Shown here piece after piece: positions 11,601 to 26,728 of a stretch of 64,000 bases of DNA. The notes beneath the pieces were generated by a model, which made no database searches, had not been told where the DNA came from, and saw only the letters and a list, made by a program, of their open reading frames with translations. A program made the position numbers and the translations under genes. Where the stretch lies: positions 744,001-808,000 of the forward strand of contig OZ059894.1 in the NCBI GenBank assembly GCA_964057225.1. Reading direction: 5' to 3'. The number at the start of each line of letters is the position of its first letter. Position 1 is the first letter of the stretch. This stretch comes from Auanema rhodensis (taxonomy: Eukaryota > Nematoda > Chromadorea > Rhabditida > Rhabditidae).

Positions 11601-12919
11601 AAGTTTCAAAGTCATGGTTACCATGCACCAATATCAATAAAAATTTGTTTTTAGACTAATATGGACATGGGGAATCTAATTTTGAAAACCGCATCTCTTT
11701 ATCTTTCACGTGAAGCGAGTTACATACCAAGTGCACATCACGTGTACATTTAATTAGCATAAATTAAAGTTCACGTAAATTTCAAAGTCATGGTTACCAT
11801 GAACCAATATCAATAAAAATTTGTTTTTAGACTAATATGGACATGGGGAATCTAATTTTGAAAACCGCATCTCTTCATCTTTCACGTGAAGCGAGTTACA
11901 TACCAAGTGCACATCACGTGTACATTTAATTAGCATAAATTAAAGTTCACGTAAATTTCAAAGTCATGGTTACCATGCACCAATATCAATAAAAATTTGT
12001 TTTTAGACTAATATGGACATGAAGAATCTAATTTTGAAAACCGCATCTCTTTATCTTTCACGTGAAGCGAGTTACATACCAAGTGCACATCACGTGTACA
12101 TTTAATTAGCATAAATTAAAGTTCACGTAAATTTCAAAGTCATGGTTACCATGCACCAATATCAATAAAAATTTGTTTTTAGACTAATATGGACATGGGG
12201 AATCTAATTTTGAAAACCGCATCTCTTTATCTTTCACGTGAAGCGAGTTACATACCAAGTGCACATCACGTGTACATTTAATTAGCATAAATTAAAGTTC
12301 ACGTAAATTTCAAAGTCATGGTTACCATGCACCAATATCAATAAAAATTTGTTTTTAGACTAATATGGACATGGGGAATCTAATTTTGAAAACCGCATCT
12401 CTTTATCTTTCACGTGAAGCGAGTTATATACCAAGTGCACATCACGTGTACATTTAATTAGCATAAATTTAAGTTCACGTAAATTTCAAAGTCATGGTTA
12501 CCATGAACCAATATCAATAAAAATTTGTTTTTAGACTAATATGGAGATGGGGAATCTAATTTTGAAAACCGCATCTCTTTATCTTTCACGTGAAGCGAGT
12601 TACATACCAAGTGCACATCACGTGTACATTTAATTAGCATAAATTAAAGTTCACGTAAATTTCAAAGTCATGGTTACCATGAACCAATATCAATAAAAAT
12701 TTGTTTTTAGACTAATATGGACATGGGGAATCTAATTTTGAAAACCGCATCTCTTTATCTTTCACGTGAAGCGAGTTACATACCAAGTGCACATCACGTG
12801 TACATTTAATTAGCATAAATTTAAGTTCACGTAAATTTCAAAGTCATGGTTGCCATGCACCAATATCAATAAAAATTTGTTTTTAGACTAATATGGACAT
12901 GGGGAATCTAATTTTAAAA

Positions 12920-14577
12920 ACCGCATCTCTTTATCTTTCACGTGAAGCAAGTTACATACCAAGTGCACATCACGTGTACATTTAATTAGCATAAATTTAA
13001 GTTCACGTAAAATTCACAGTCATGGTTACCATGCACCAATATCAATAAAAATTTGTTTTTAGACTAATATGGACATGGGGAATCTAATTTTGAAAACCGC
13101 ATCTCTTCATCTTTCACGTGAAGCGAGTTTCATACCAAGTGCACATCACGTGTACATTTAATTAGCATAAATTAAAGTTCACGTAAATTTCAAAGTCATG
13201 GTTACCATGCACCAATATCAATAAAAATTTGTTTTTAGACTAATATATACATGGGGAATCTAATTTTGAAAACCGCATCTCTTTATCTTTCACGTGAAGC
13301 GAGTTACATACCAAGTGCACATCACGTGTACATTTAATTAGCATAAATTAAAGTTCACGTAAATTTCAAAGTCATGGTTACCATGAACCAATATCAATAA
13401 AAATTTGTTTTTAGACTAATATGGACATGGGGAATCTAATTTTGAAAACCGCATCTCTTCATCTTTCACGTGAAGCGAGTTACATACCAAGTGCACATCA
13501 CGTGTACATTTAATTAGCATAAATTAAAGTTCACGTGAATTTCAAAGTCATGGTTACCATGCACCAATATCAATAAAAATTTGTTTTTAGACTAATATGG
13601 ACATGGGGAATCTAATTTTGAAAACCGCATCTCTTTATCTTTCACGTGAAGCGAGTTACATACCAAGTGCACATCACGTGTACATTTAATTAGCATAAAT
13701 TAAAGTTCACGTAAATTTCAAAGTCATGGTTACCATGAACCAATATCAATAAAAATTTGTTTTTAGACTAATATGGACATGGGGAATCTAATTTTGAAAA
13801 CCGCATCTCTTTATCTTTCACGTGAAGCGAGTTACATACCAAGTGCACATCACGTGTACATTTAATTAGCATAAATTTAAGTTCACGTAAATTTCAAAGT
13901 CATGGTTACCATGAACCAATATCAATAAAAATTTGTTTTTAGACTAATATGGACATGGGCAATCTAATTTTGAAAACCGCATCTCTTTATCTTTCACGTG
14001 AAGCGAGTTACATACCAAGTGCACATCACGTGTACATTTAATTAGCATAAATTAAAGTTCAAGTAAATTTCAAAGTCATGGTTGCCATGCACCAATATCA
14101 ATAAAAATTTGTTTTTAGACTAATATGGACATGGGGAATCTAATTTTGTAAACCGCATCTCTTTATCTTTCACGTGAAGCAAGTTACATACCAAGTGCAC
14201 ATCACGTGTACATTTAATTAGCATAAATTTAAGTTCACGTAAAATTCAAAGTCATGGTTACCATGAACCAATATCAATAAAAATTTGTTTTTAGACTAAT
14301 ATGGACATGGAGAATCTAATTTTGAAAACCGCATCTCTTTATCTTTCACGTGAAGCGAGATACATACCAAGTGCACATCACGTGTACATTTAATTAGCAT
14401 AAATTAAAGTTCACGTAAATTTCAAAGTCATGGTTACCATGCACCAATATCAATAAAAATTTGTTTTTAGACTAATATGGACATGGGGAATCTAATTTTA
14501 AAAACCGCATCTCTTTATCTTTCACGTGAAGCGAGTTACATACCAAGTGCACATCACGTGTACATTTAATTAGCATA
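12920..14577. repeat. Segment duplicated 18 monomers downstream, copy 1
   Basis: This stretch of about 1.66 kb matches 16,088-17,745 at an offset of 3,168 bp (18 x 176). Shared rare markers in order are AATTCACAGTC, CTTCATC with GAGTTTCAT, TATATACATGG, the third-box TTCACGTGAA gain, GGGCAATC, TTCAAG/GGTTGCC with TTTTGTAAACC, GGAGAATC with GCGAGATAC, and TTTTAAAAACC. The one difference I saw is TTTCGAAAACC at about 17,489. Confidence 0.85.
13530..13539. other. Third-box TTCACGTGAA gain (zone B copy 1)
   Basis: The A-to-G change turns TTCACGTAAA into TTCACGTGAA. It is shared with 16,698-16,707 through the 18-monomer duplication and is probably one event. Confidence 0.8.
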
Positions 14578-16012
14578 AATTAAAATTCACGTAAATTTCA
14601 AAGTCATGGTTACCATGAACCAATATCAATAAAAATTTGTTTTTAGACTAATATGGACATGGGGAATCTAATTTTGAAAACCGCATCTCTTTATCTTTCA
14701 CGTGAAGCGAGTTACATACCAAGTGCACATCACGTGTACATTTAATTAGCATAAATTAAAGTTCACGTAAATTTCAAAGTCATGGTTACCATGCACCAAT
14801 ATCAATAAAAATTTGTTTTTAGACTAATATGGACATGGGGAATCTAATTTTAAAAACCGCATCTCTTTATCTTTCACGTGAAGCGAGTTACATACCAAGT
14901 GCACATCACGTGTACATTTAATTAGCATAAATTAAAATTCACGTAAATTTCAAAGTCATGGTTACCATGAACCAATATCAATAAAAATTTGTTTTTAGAC
15001 TAATATGGACATGGGGAATCTAATTTTGAAAACCGCATCTCTTTATCTTTCACGTGAAGCGAGTTACATACCAAGTGCACATCACGTGTACATTTAATTA
15101 GCATAAATTTAAGTTCACGTAAATTTCAAAGTCATGGTTACCATGAACCAATATCAATAAAAATTTGTTTTTAGACTAATATGGACATGGGCAATCTAAT
15201 TTTGAAAACCGCATCTCTTTATCTTTCACGTGAAGCGAGTTACATACCAAGTGCACATCACGTGTACATTTAATTAGCATAAATTAAAGTTCAAGTAAAT
15301 TTCAAAGTCATGGTTGCCATGCACCAATATCAATAAAAATTTGTTTTTAGACTAATATGGACATGGGGAATCTAATTTTGTAAACCGCATCTCTTTATCT
15401 TTCACGTGAAGCAAGTTACATACCAAGTGCACATCACGTGTACATTTAATTAGCATAAATTTAAGTTCACGTAAAATTCAAAGTCATGGTTACCATGAAC
15501 CAATATCAATAAAAATTTGTTTTTAGACTAATATGGACATGGAGAATCTAATTTTGAAAACCGCATCTCTTTATCTTTCACGTGAAGCGAGATACATACC
15601 AAGTGCACATCACGTGTACATTTAATTAGCATAAATTAAAGTTCACGTAAATTTCAAAGTCATGGTTACCATGCACCAATATCAATAAAAATTTGTTTTT
15701 AGACTAATATGGACATGGGGAATCTAATTTTAAAAACCGCATCTCTTTATCTTTCACGTGAAGCGAGTTACATACCAAGTGCACATCACGTGTACATTTA
15801 ATTAGCATAAATTAAAATTCACGTAAATTTCAAAGTCATGGTTACCATGAACCAATATCAATAAAAATTTGTTTTTAGACTAATATGGACATGGGGAATC
15901 TAATTTTGAAAACCGCATCTCTTTATCTTTCACGTGAAGCGAGTTACATACCAAGTGCACATCACGTGTACATTTAATTAGCATAAATTAAAGTTCAAGT
16001 AAATTTCAAAGT
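13725..16012. repeat. 7-monomer HOR in tandem, second unit shortened to 6
   Basis: Unit one (13,725-14,956, 1,232 bp) runs A-type/AAATTTAAG, GGGCAATC, GGTTGCC/TTTTGTAAACC, GGAGAATC/GCGAGATAC, TTTTAAAAACC/TAAAATTC, A-type, TTTTAAAAACC/TAAAATTC. Unit two (14,957-16,012) repeats the order without the last monomer. Inside unit one the TTTTAAAAACC/A-type pair is itself duplicated (352-bp dimer, 14,429 and 14,781). Confidence 0.8.
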
Positions 16013-16087
16013 CATGGTTGCCATGCACCAATATCAATAAAAATTTGTTTTTAGACTAATATGGACATGGGGAATCTAATTTTGAAA

Positions 16088-17745
16088 ACCGCATCTCTTT
16101 ATCTTTCACGTGAAGCAAGTTACATACCAAGTGCACATCACGTGTACATTTAATTAGCATAAATTTAAGTTCACGTAAAATTCACAGTCATGGTTACCAT
16201 GCACCAATATCAATAAAAATTTGTTTTTAGACTAATATGGACATGGGGAATCTAATTTTGAAAACCGCATCTCTTCATCTTTCACGTGAAGCGAGTTTCA
16301 TACCAAGTGCACATCACGTGTACATTTAATTAGCATAAATTAAAGTTCACGTAAATTTCAAAGTCATGGTTACCATGCACCAATATCAATAAAAATTTGT
16401 TTTTAGACTAATATATACATGGGGAATCTAATTTTGAAAACCGCATCTCTTTATCTTTCACGTGAAGCGAGTTACATACCAAGTGCACATCACGTGTACA
16501 TTTAATTAGCATAAATTAAAGTTCACGTAAATTTCAAAGTCATGGTTACCATGAACCAATATCAATAAAAATTTGTTTTTAGACTAATATGGACATGGGG
16601 AATCTAATTTTGAAAACCGCATCTCTTCATCTTTCACGTGAAGCGAGTTACATACCAAGTGCACATCACGTGTACATTTAATTAGCATAAATTAAAGTTC
16701 ACGTGAATTTCAAAGTCATGGTTACCATGCACCAATATCAATAAAAATTTGTTTTTAGACTAATATGGACATGGGGAATCTAATTTTGAAAACCGCATCT
16801 CTTTATCTTTCACGTGAAGCGAGTTACATACCAAGTGCACATCACGTGTACATTTAATTAGCATAAATTAAAGTTCACGTAAATTTCAAAGTCATGGTTA
16901 CCATGAACCAATATCAATAAAAATTTGTTTTTAGACTAATATGGACATGGGGAATCTAATTTTGAAAACCGCATCTCTTTATCTTTCACGTGAAGCGAGT
17001 TACATACCAAGTGCACATCACGTGTACATTTAATTAGCATAAATTTAAGTTCACGTAAATTTCAAAGTCATGGTTACCATGAACCAATATCAATAAAAAT
17101 TTGTTTTTAGACTAATATGGACATGGGCAATCTAATTTTGAAAACCGCATCTCTTTATCTTTCACGTGAAGCGAGTTACATACCAAGTGCACATCACGTG
17201 TACATTTAATTAGCATAAATTAAAGTTCAAGTAAATTTCAAAGTCATGGTTGCCATGCACCAATATCAATAAAAATTTGTTTTTAGACTAATATGGACAT
17301 GGGGAATCTAATTTTGTAAACCGCATCTCTTTATCTTTCACGTGAAGCAAGTTACATACCAAGTGCACATCACGTGTACATTTAATTAGCATAAATTTAA
17401 GTTCACGTAAAATTCAAAGTCATGGTTACCATGAACCAATATCAATAAAAATTTGTTTTTAGACTAATATGGACATGGAGAATCTAATTTCGAAAACCGC
17501 ATCTCTTTATCTTTCACGTGAAGCGAGATACATACCAAGTGCACATCACGTGTACATTTAATTAGCATAAATTAAAGTTCACGTAAATTTCAAAGTCATG
17601 GTTACCATGCACCAATATCAATAAAAATTTGTTTTTAGACTAATATGGACATGGGGAATCTAATTTTAAAAACCGCATCTCTTTATCTTTCACGTGAAGC
17701 GAGTTACATACCAAGTGCACATCACGTGTACATTTAATTAGCATA
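16088..17745. repeat. Segment duplicated 18 monomers downstream, copy 2
   Basis: This is the downstream copy of 12,920-14,577. Its first part (AATTCACAGTC, GAGTTTCAT, TATATACATGG) recurs a third time at about 18,999-19,356, 16 monomers further on, with an extra ATCAATCAAA change. Confidence 0.85.
16698..16707. other. Third-box TTCACGTGAA gain (zone B copy 2)
   Basis: This is the duplicate of the gain at 13,530-13,539, 3,168 bp away. Confidence 0.8.
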
Positions 17746-18300
17746 AATTAAAGTTCAAGTAAATTTCAAAGTCATGGTTGCCATGCACCAATATCAATAA
17801 AAATTTGTTTTTAGACTAATATGGACATGGGGAATCTAATTTTGTAAACCGCATCTCTTTATCTTTCACGTGAAGCAAGTTACATACCAAGTGCACATCA
17901 CGTGTACATTTAATTAGCATAAATTTAAGTTCACGTAAAATTCAAAGTCATGGTTACCATGAACCAATATCAATAAAAATTTGTTTTTAGACTAATATGG
18001 ACATGGAGAATCTAATTTTGAAAACCGCATCTCTTTATCTTTCACGTGAAGCGAGATACATACCAAGTGCACATCACGTGTACATTTAATTAGCATAAAT
18101 TAAAGTTCACGTAAATTTCAAAGTCATGGTTACCATGCACCAATATCAATAAAAATTTGTTTTTAGACTAATATGGACATGGGGAATCTAATTTTAAAAA
18201 CCGCATCTCTTTATCTTTCACGTGAAGCGAGTTACATACCAAGTGCACATCACGTGTACATTTAATTAGCATAAATTAAAATTCACGTAAAGTTCAAAGT
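17245..18300. repeat. 3-monomer tandem duplication
   Basis: Units 17,245-17,772 and 17,773-18,300 (528 bp each) share GGTTGCC with TTTTGTAAACC and AAATTTAAG, then GGAGAATC with GCGAGATAC, then TTTTAAAAACC. The two ends differ (TTCAAG in the first unit, AATTCACG in the second), which marks the exchange boundaries. Confidence 0.85.
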
Positions 18301-21300
18301 CATGGTTACCATGAACCAATATCAATAAAAATTTGTTTTTAGACTAATATGGACATGGGGAATCTAATTTTGAAAACCGCATCTCATTATCTTTCACGTG
18401 AAGCGAGTTACATACCAAGTGCACATCACGTGTACATTTAATTAGCATAAATTAAAGTTCACGTAAATTTCAAAGTCATGGTTACCATGCACCAATATCA
18501 ATAAAAATTGGTTTGTAGACTAATATGGACATGGAGAATCTAATTTTGAAAACCGCATCTCTTCATCTTTCACGTGAAGCGAGTTTCATACCAAGTGCAC
18601 ATCACGTGTACATTTAATTAGCATAAATTAAAGTTCACGTAAATTTCAAAGTCATGGTTACCATGCACCAATTTCAATAAAAATTTGTTTTTAGACTAAT
18701 ATGGACATGGGGAATCTAATTTTAAAAACCGCATCTCTTTATCTTTCACGTGAAGCGAGTTACATACCAAGTGCACATCACGTGTACATTTAATTAGCAT
18801 AAATTAAAGTTCACGTAAATTTCAAAGTCATGGTTACCATGCACCAATATCAATAAAAATTTGTTTTTAGACTAATATGGACATGGGGAATCTAATTTTG
18901 AAAACCGCATCTCTTTATCTTTCACGTGAAGCAAGTTACATACCAAGTGCACATCACGTGTACATTTAATTAGCATAAATTTAAGTTCACGTAAAATTCA
19001 CAGTCATGGTTACCATGCACCAATATCAATAAAAATTTGTTTTTAGACTAATATGGACATGGGGAATCTAATTTTGAAAACCGCATCTCTTCATCTTTCA
19101 CGTGAAGCGAGTTTCATACCAAGTGCACATCACGTGTACATTTAATTAGCATAAATTAAAGTTCACGTAAATTTCAAAGTCATGGTTACCATGCACCAAT
19201 ATCAATCAAAATTTGTTTTTAGACTAATATATACATGGGGAATCTAATTTTGAAAACCGCATCTCTTTATCTTTCACGTGAAGCGAGTTACATACCAAGT
19301 GCACATCACGTGTACATTTAATTAGCATAAATTAAAGTTCACGTAAATTTCAAAGTCATGGTTACCATGAACCAATATCAATAAAAATTTGTTTTAGACT
19401 AATATGGACATGGGGAATCTAATTTTGAAAACCGCATCTCTTTATCTTTCACGTGAAGCGAGTTACATACCAAGTGCACATCACGTGTACATTTAATTAG
19501 CATAAATTAAAGTTCACGTAAATTTCAAAGTCATGGTTACCATGAACCAATATCAATAAAAATTTGTTTTTAGACTAATATGGACATGGGGAATCTAATT
19601 TTGAAAACCGCATCTCTTTATCTTTCACGTGAAGCGAGTTACATACCAAGTGCACATCACGTGTACATTTAATTAGCATAAATTAAAGTTCACGTAAATT
19701 TCAAAGTCATGGTTACCATGAACCAATATCAATAAAAATTTGTTTTTAGACTAATATGGACATGGGGAATCTAATTTTGAAAACCGCATCTCTTTATCTT
19801 TCACGTGAAGCGAGTTACATACCAAGTGCACATCACGTGTACATTTAATTAGCATAAATTAAAGTTCACGTAAATTTCAAAGTCATGGTTACCATGAACC
19901 AATATCAATAAAAATTTGTTTTTAGACTAATATGGACATGTGGAATCTAATTTCGGAAACCGCATCTCTTTATCTTTCACGTGAAGCGAGTTACATACCA
20001 AGTGCACATCACGTGTACATTTAATTAGCATAAATTAAAGTTCACGTAAACTTCAAAGTCATGGTTACCATGAACCAATATCAATAAAAATTTGTTTTTA
20101 GACTAATATGGACATGGGGATTCTAATTTTGAAAACCGCATCTCTTTATCTTTCACGTGAAGCGAGTTACATACCAAGTGCACATCACGTGTACATTTAA
20201 TTAGCATAAATTAAAGTTCACGTAAATTTCAAAGTCATGGTTACCATGAACCAATATCAATAAAAATTTGTTTTTAGACTAATATGGACATGGGGAATCT
20301 AATTTTGAAAACCGCATCTCTTTATCTTTCACGTGAAGCGAGTTACATACCAAGTGCACATCACGTGTACATTTAATTAGCATAAATTAAAGTTCACGTA
20401 AATTTCAAAGTCATGGTTACCATGAACCAATATCAATAAAAATTTGTTTTTAGACTAATATGGACATGGGGAATCTAATTTTGAAAACCGCATCTCTTTA
20501 TCTTTCACGTGACGCGAGTTACATACCAAGTGCACATCACGTGTACATTTAATTAGCATAAATTAAAGTTCACGTAAATTTCAAAGTCATGGTTACCATG
20601 CACTAATATCAATAAAAATTTGTTTTTAGACTAATATGGACACGAAGAATCTAATTTTGAAAACCGCATCTCTTTATCTTTCACGTGAAGCGAGTTACAT
20701 ACCAAGTGCACATCACGTGTACATTTAATTAGCATAAATTAAAGTTCACGTAAATTTCAAAGTCATGGTTACCATGCACCAATATCAATAAAAATTGGTT
20801 TTTAGACTAATATGGACATGGGGAATCTAATTTTGAAAACCGCATCTCTTTACCTTTCACGTGAAGCGAGTTACATACCAAGTGCACATCACGTGTACAT
20901 TTAATTAGCATAAATTAAAGTTCACGTAAATTTCAAAGTCATGGTTACCATGAAGCAATATCAATAAAAATTTGTTTTTAGACTAATATGGACATGGGGA
21001 ATCTAATTTTGAAAACCGCATCTCTTTATCTTTCACGTGAAGCGAGTTACATACCAAGTGCACATCACGTGTACATTTAATTAGCATAAATTAAAGTTCA
21101 CGTAAATTTCAAAGTCATGGTTACCATGAACCAATATCAATAAAAATTTGTTTTTAGACTAATATGGACATGGGGAATCTAATTTTGAAAACCGCATCTC
21201 TTTATCTTTCACGTGAAGCGAGTTACATACCAAGTGCACATCACGTGTACATTTAATTAGCATAAATTAAAGTTCACGTAAATTTCAAAGTCATGGTTAC

Positions 21301-22269
21301 CATGAACCAATATCAATAAAAATTTGTTTTTAGACTAATATGGACATGGGGAATCTAATTTTGAAAACCGCATCTCTTCATCTTTCACGTGAAGCGAGTT
21401 ACATACCAAGTGCACATCACGTGTACATTTAATTAGCATAAATTAAAGTTCACGTAAATTTCAAAGTCATGGTTACCATGCACCAATATCAATAAAAATT
21501 TGTTTTTAGACTAATATGGACATGGGGAATCTAATTTTGAAAACCGCATCTCTTTATCTTTCACGTGAAGCGAGTTACATACCAAGTGCACATCACGTGT
21601 ACATTTAATTAGCATAAATTAAAGTTCACGTAAATTTCAAAGTCATGGTTACCATGCACCAATATCAATAAAAATTTGTTTTTAGACTAATATGGACATG
21701 GGGAATCTAATTTTAAAAACCGCATCTCTTTATCTTTCACGTGAAGCGAGTTACATACCAAGTGCACATCACGTGTACATTTAATTAGCATAAATTAAAA
21801 TTCACGTAAATTTCAAAGTCATGGTTACCATGAACCAATATCAATAAAAATTTGTTTTTAGACTAATATGGACATGGGGAATCTAATTTTGAAAACCGCA
21901 TCTCTTTATCTTTCACGTGAAGCGAGTTACATACCAAGTGCACATCACGTGTACATTTAATTAGCATAAATTAAAGTTCACGTAAATTTCAAAGTCATGG
22001 TTACCATGCACCAATATCAATAAAAATTGGTTTGTAGACTAATATGGACATGGAGAATCTAATTTTGAAAACCGCATCTCTTTATCTTTCACGTGAAGCG
22101 AGTTACATACCAAGTGCACATCACGTGTACATTTAATTAGCATAAATTAAAGTTCACGTAAATTTCAAAGTCATGGATACCATGCACCAATATCAATAAA
22201 AATTTGTTTTTAGACTAATATGGACATGGAGAATCTAATTTTGAAAACCGCATCTCTTTATCTTTCAAG

Positions 22270-25200
22270 TGAAGCGAGTTACATACCAAGTGCACATCAC
22301 GTGTACATTTAATTAGCATAAATTAAAGTTCACGTAAATTTCAAAGTCATGGATACCATGCACCAATATCAATAAAAATTTGTTTTTAGACTAATATGGA
22401 CATGGGGAATCTAATTTTGAAAACCGCATCTCTTTATCTTTCACGTGAAGCGAGTTACATACCAAGTGCACATCACGTGTACATTTAATTAGCATAAATT
22501 AAAGTTCACGTAAATTTCAAAGTCATGGTTACCATGCACCAATATCAATAAAAATTTGTTTTTAGACTAATATGGACATGGGGAATCTAATTTTGAAAAC
22601 CGCATCTCTTTATCTTTCACGTGAAGCAAGTTACATACCAAGTGCACATCACGTGTACATTTAATTAGCATAAATTTAAGTTCACGTAAATTTCAAAGTC
22701 ATGGTTACCATGAACCAATATCAATAAAAATTTGTTTTTAGACTAATATGGACATGGGAAATCTAATTTTGAAAACCGCATCTCTTTATCTTTCACGTGA
22801 AGCGAGTTACATACCAAGTGCACATCACGTGTACATTTAATTAGCATAAATTAAAGTTCACGTAAATTTCAAAGTCATGGTTACCATGCACCAATATCAA
22901 TAAAAATTTGTTTTTAGACTAATATATACATGGGGAATCTAATTTTGAAAACCGCATCTCTTTATCTTTCACGTGAAGCGAGTTACATACCAAGTGCACA
23001 TCACGTGTACATTTAATTAGCATAAATTAAAGTTCACGTAAATTTCAAAGTCATGGTTACCATGAACCAATATCAATAAAAATTTGTTTTTAGACTAATA
23101 TGGACATGGGGAATCTAATTTTGAAAACCGCATCTCTTCATCTTTCACGTGAAGCGAGTTACATACCAAGTGCACATCACGTGTACATTTAATTAGCATA
23201 AATTAAAGTTCACGTAAATTTCAAAGTCATGGTTACCATGCACCAATATCAATAAAAATTTGTTTTTAGACTAATATGGACATGGGGAATCTAATTTTGA
23301 AAACCGCATCTCTTTATCTTTCACGTGAAGCAAGTTACATACCAAGTGCACATCACGTGTACATTTAATTAGCATAAATTAAAGTTCACGTAAATTTCAA
23401 AGTCATGGTTACCATGCACCAATATCAATAAAAATTTGTTTTTAGACTAATATGGACATGGGGAATCTAATTTTGAAAACCGCATCTCTTTATCTTTCAC
23501 GTGAAGCGAGTTACATACCAAGTGCACATCACGTGTACATTTAATTAGCATAAATTAAAGTTCACGTAAATTTCAAAGTCATGGTTACCATGCACCAATA
23601 TCAATAAAAATTTGTTTTTAGACTAATATGGACATGGGGAATCTAATTTTAAAAACCGCATCTCTTTATCTTTCACGTGAAGCGAGTTACATACCAAGTG
23701 CACATCACGTGTACATTTAATTAGCATAAATTAAAGTTCACGTAAATTTCAAAGTCATGGTTACCATGCACCAATATCAATAAAAATTTGTTTTTAGACT
23801 AATATGGACATGGGGAATCTAATTTTGAAAACCGCATCTCTTTATCTTTCACGTGAAGCGAGTTACATACCAAGTGCACATCACGTGTACATTTAATTAG
23901 CATAAATTAAAGTTCACGTAAATTTCAAAGTCATGGTTACCATGCACCAATATCAATAAAAATTTGTTTTTAGACTAATATGGACATGGGGAATCTAATT
24001 TTGAAAACCGCATCTCTTTATCTTTCACGTGAAGCGAGTTACATACCAAGTGCACATCACGTGTACATTTAATTAGCATAAATTAAAGTTCACGTAAATT
24101 TCAAAGTCATGGTTACCATGAACCAATATCAATAAAAATTTGTTTTTAGACTAATATGGACATGGGGAATCTAATTTTGAAAACCGCATCTCTTCATCTT
24201 TCACGTGAAGCGAGTTACATACCAAGTGCACATCACGTGTACATTTAATTAGCATAAATTAAAGTTCACGTAAATTTCAAAGTCATGGTTACCATGCACC
24301 AATATCAATAAAAATTTGTTTTTAGACTAATATGGACATGGGGAATCTAATTTTGAAAACCGCATCTCTTTATCTTTCACGTGAAGCAAGTTACATACCA
24401 AGTGCACATCACGTGTACATTTAATTAGCATAAATTAAAGTTCACGTAAATTTCAAAGTCATGGTTACCATGCACCAATATCAATAAAAATTTGTTTTTA
24501 GACTAATATGGACATGGGGAATCTAATTTTGAAAACCGCATCTCTTTATCTTTCACGTGAAGCGAGTTACATACCAAGTGCACATCACGTGTACATTTAA
24601 TTAGCATAAATTAAAGTTCACGTAAATTTCAAAGTCATGGTTACCATGCACCAATATCAATAAAAATTTGTTTTTAGACTAATATGGACATGGGGAATCT
24701 AATTTTAAAAACCGCATCTCTTTATCTTTCACGTGAAGCGAGTTACATACCAAGTGCACATCACGTGTACATTTAATTAGCATAAATTAAAGTTCACGTA
24801 AATTTCAAAGTCATGGATACCATGCACCAATATCAATAAAAATTTGTTTTTAGACTAATATGGACATGGGGAATCTAATTTTGAAAACCGCATCTCTTTA
24901 TCTTTCACGTGAAGCGAGTTACATACCAAGTGCACATCACGTGTACATTTAATTAGCATAAATTAAAGTTCACGTAAATTTCAAAGTCATGGTTACCATG
25001 CACCAATATCAATAAAAATTTGTTTTTAGACTAATATGGACATGGAGAATCTAATTTTGAAAACCGCATCTCTTTATCTTTCACGTGAAGCGAGTTACAT
25101 ACCAAGTGCACATCACGTGTACATTTAATTAGCATAAATTAAAGTTCACGTAAATTTCAAAGTCATGGATACCATGCACCAATATCAATAAAAATTTGTT

Positions 25201-26141
25201 TTTAGACTAATATGGACATGGGGAATCTAATTTTGAAAACCGCATCTCTTTATCTTTCACGTGAAGCGAGTTACATACCAAGTGCACATCACGTGTACAT
25301 TTAATTAGCATAAATTAAAGTTCACGTAAATTTCAAAGTCATGGTTACCATGCACCAATATCAATAAAAATTTGTTTTTAGACTAATATGGACATGGGGA
25401 ATCTAATTTTGAAAACCGCATCTCTTTATCTTTCACGTGAAGCAAGTTACATACCAAGTGCACATCACGTGTACATTTAATTAGCATAAATTTAAGTTCA
25501 CGTAAATTTCAAAGTCATGGTTACCATGAACCAATATCAATAAAAATTTGTTTTTAGACTAATATGGACATGGGAAATCTAATTTTGAAAACCGCATCTC
25601 TTTATCTTTCACGTGAAGCGAGTTACATACCAAGTGCACATCACGTGTACATTTAATTAGCATAAATTAAAGTTCACGTAAATTTCAAAGTCATGGTTAC
25701 CATGCACCAATATCAATAAAAATTTGTTTTTAGACTAATATATACATGGGGAATCTAATTTTGAAAACCGCATCTCTTTATCTTTCACGTGAAGCGAGTT
25801 ACATACCAAGTGCACATCACGTGTACATTTAATTAGCATAAATTAAAGTTCACGTAAATTTCAAAGTCATGGTTACCATGAACCAATATCAATAAAAATT
25901 TGTTTTTAGACTAATATGGACATGGGGAATCTAATTTTGAAAACCGCATCTCTTCATCTTTCACGTGAAGCGAGTTACATACCAAGTGCACATCACGTGT
26001 ACATTTAATTAGCATAAATTAAAGTTCACGTAAATTTCAAAGTCATGGTTACCATGCACCAATATCAATAAAAATTTGTTTTTAGACTAATATGGACATG
26101 GGGAATCTAATTTTGAAAACCGCATCTCTTTATCTTTCACG
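22270..26141. repeat. 16-monomer duplication span
   Basis: 22,270-23,325 matches 25,086-26,141 at an offset of 2,816 bp (16 x 176). Shared markers in order are GGATACC, GCAAG with AAATTTAAG, GGGAAATC, TATATACATGG and CTTCATC. After that the downstream copy lacks one GCAAG monomer and stays in step at 15 monomers (TTTTAAAAACC at 23,651 and 26,291). Confidence 0.8.
23052..24811. repeat. 6-monomer tandem duplication, second unit partial
   Basis: A 1,056-bp unit (23,052-24,107: CTTCATC, GCAAG, plain, TTTTAAAAACC, plain, plain) is followed by the first four monomers of a second unit (24,108-24,811). The unit lies nested inside the 16-monomer duplication span. Confidence 0.8.
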
Positions 26142-26728
26142 TGAAGCGAGTTACATACCAAGTGCACATCACGTGTACATTTAATTAGCATAAATTAAAG
26201 TTCACGTAAATTTCAAAGTCATGGTTACCATGCACCAATATCAATAAAAATTTGTTTTTAGACTAATATGGACATGGGGAATCTAATTTTAAAAACCGCA
26301 TCTCTTTATCTTTCACGTGAAGCGAGTTACATACCAAGTGCACATCACGTGTACATTTAATTAGCATAAATTAAAGTTCACGTAAATTTCAAAGTCATGG
26401 TTACCATGCACCAATATCAATAAAAATTTGTTTTTAGACTAATATGGACATGGGGAATCTAATTTTGAAAACCGCATCTCTTTATCTTTCACGTGAAGCG
26501 AGTTACATACCAAGTGCACATCACGTGTACATTTAATTAGCATAAATTAAAGTTCACGTAAATTTCAAAGTCATGGTTACCATGCACCAATATCAATAAA
26601 AATTTGTTTTTAGACTAATATGGACATGGGGAATCTAATTTTGAAAACCGCATCTCTTTATCTTTCACGTGAAGCGAGTTACATACCAAGTGCACATCAC
26701 GTGTACATTTAATTAGCATAAATTAAAG

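Larger units (their letters stand above)
8973..19356. repeat. Zone B: 59 monomers
   Basis: All monomers here are 176 bp. The zone is defined by AAATTTAAG, by TTCAAG paired with GGTTGCC (such monomers start at 9,325, 10,909, 14,077, 15,309, 16,013, 17,245 and 17,773; 12,845 has GGTTGCC without TTCAAG), and by GTAAAATTC, GGGCAATC, TTTTGTAAACC, GGAGAATC with GCGAGATAC, and TATATACATGG. A 4-monomer module at 8,973-9,676 recurs at 10,557-11,260, nine monomers later. Confidence 0.8.
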
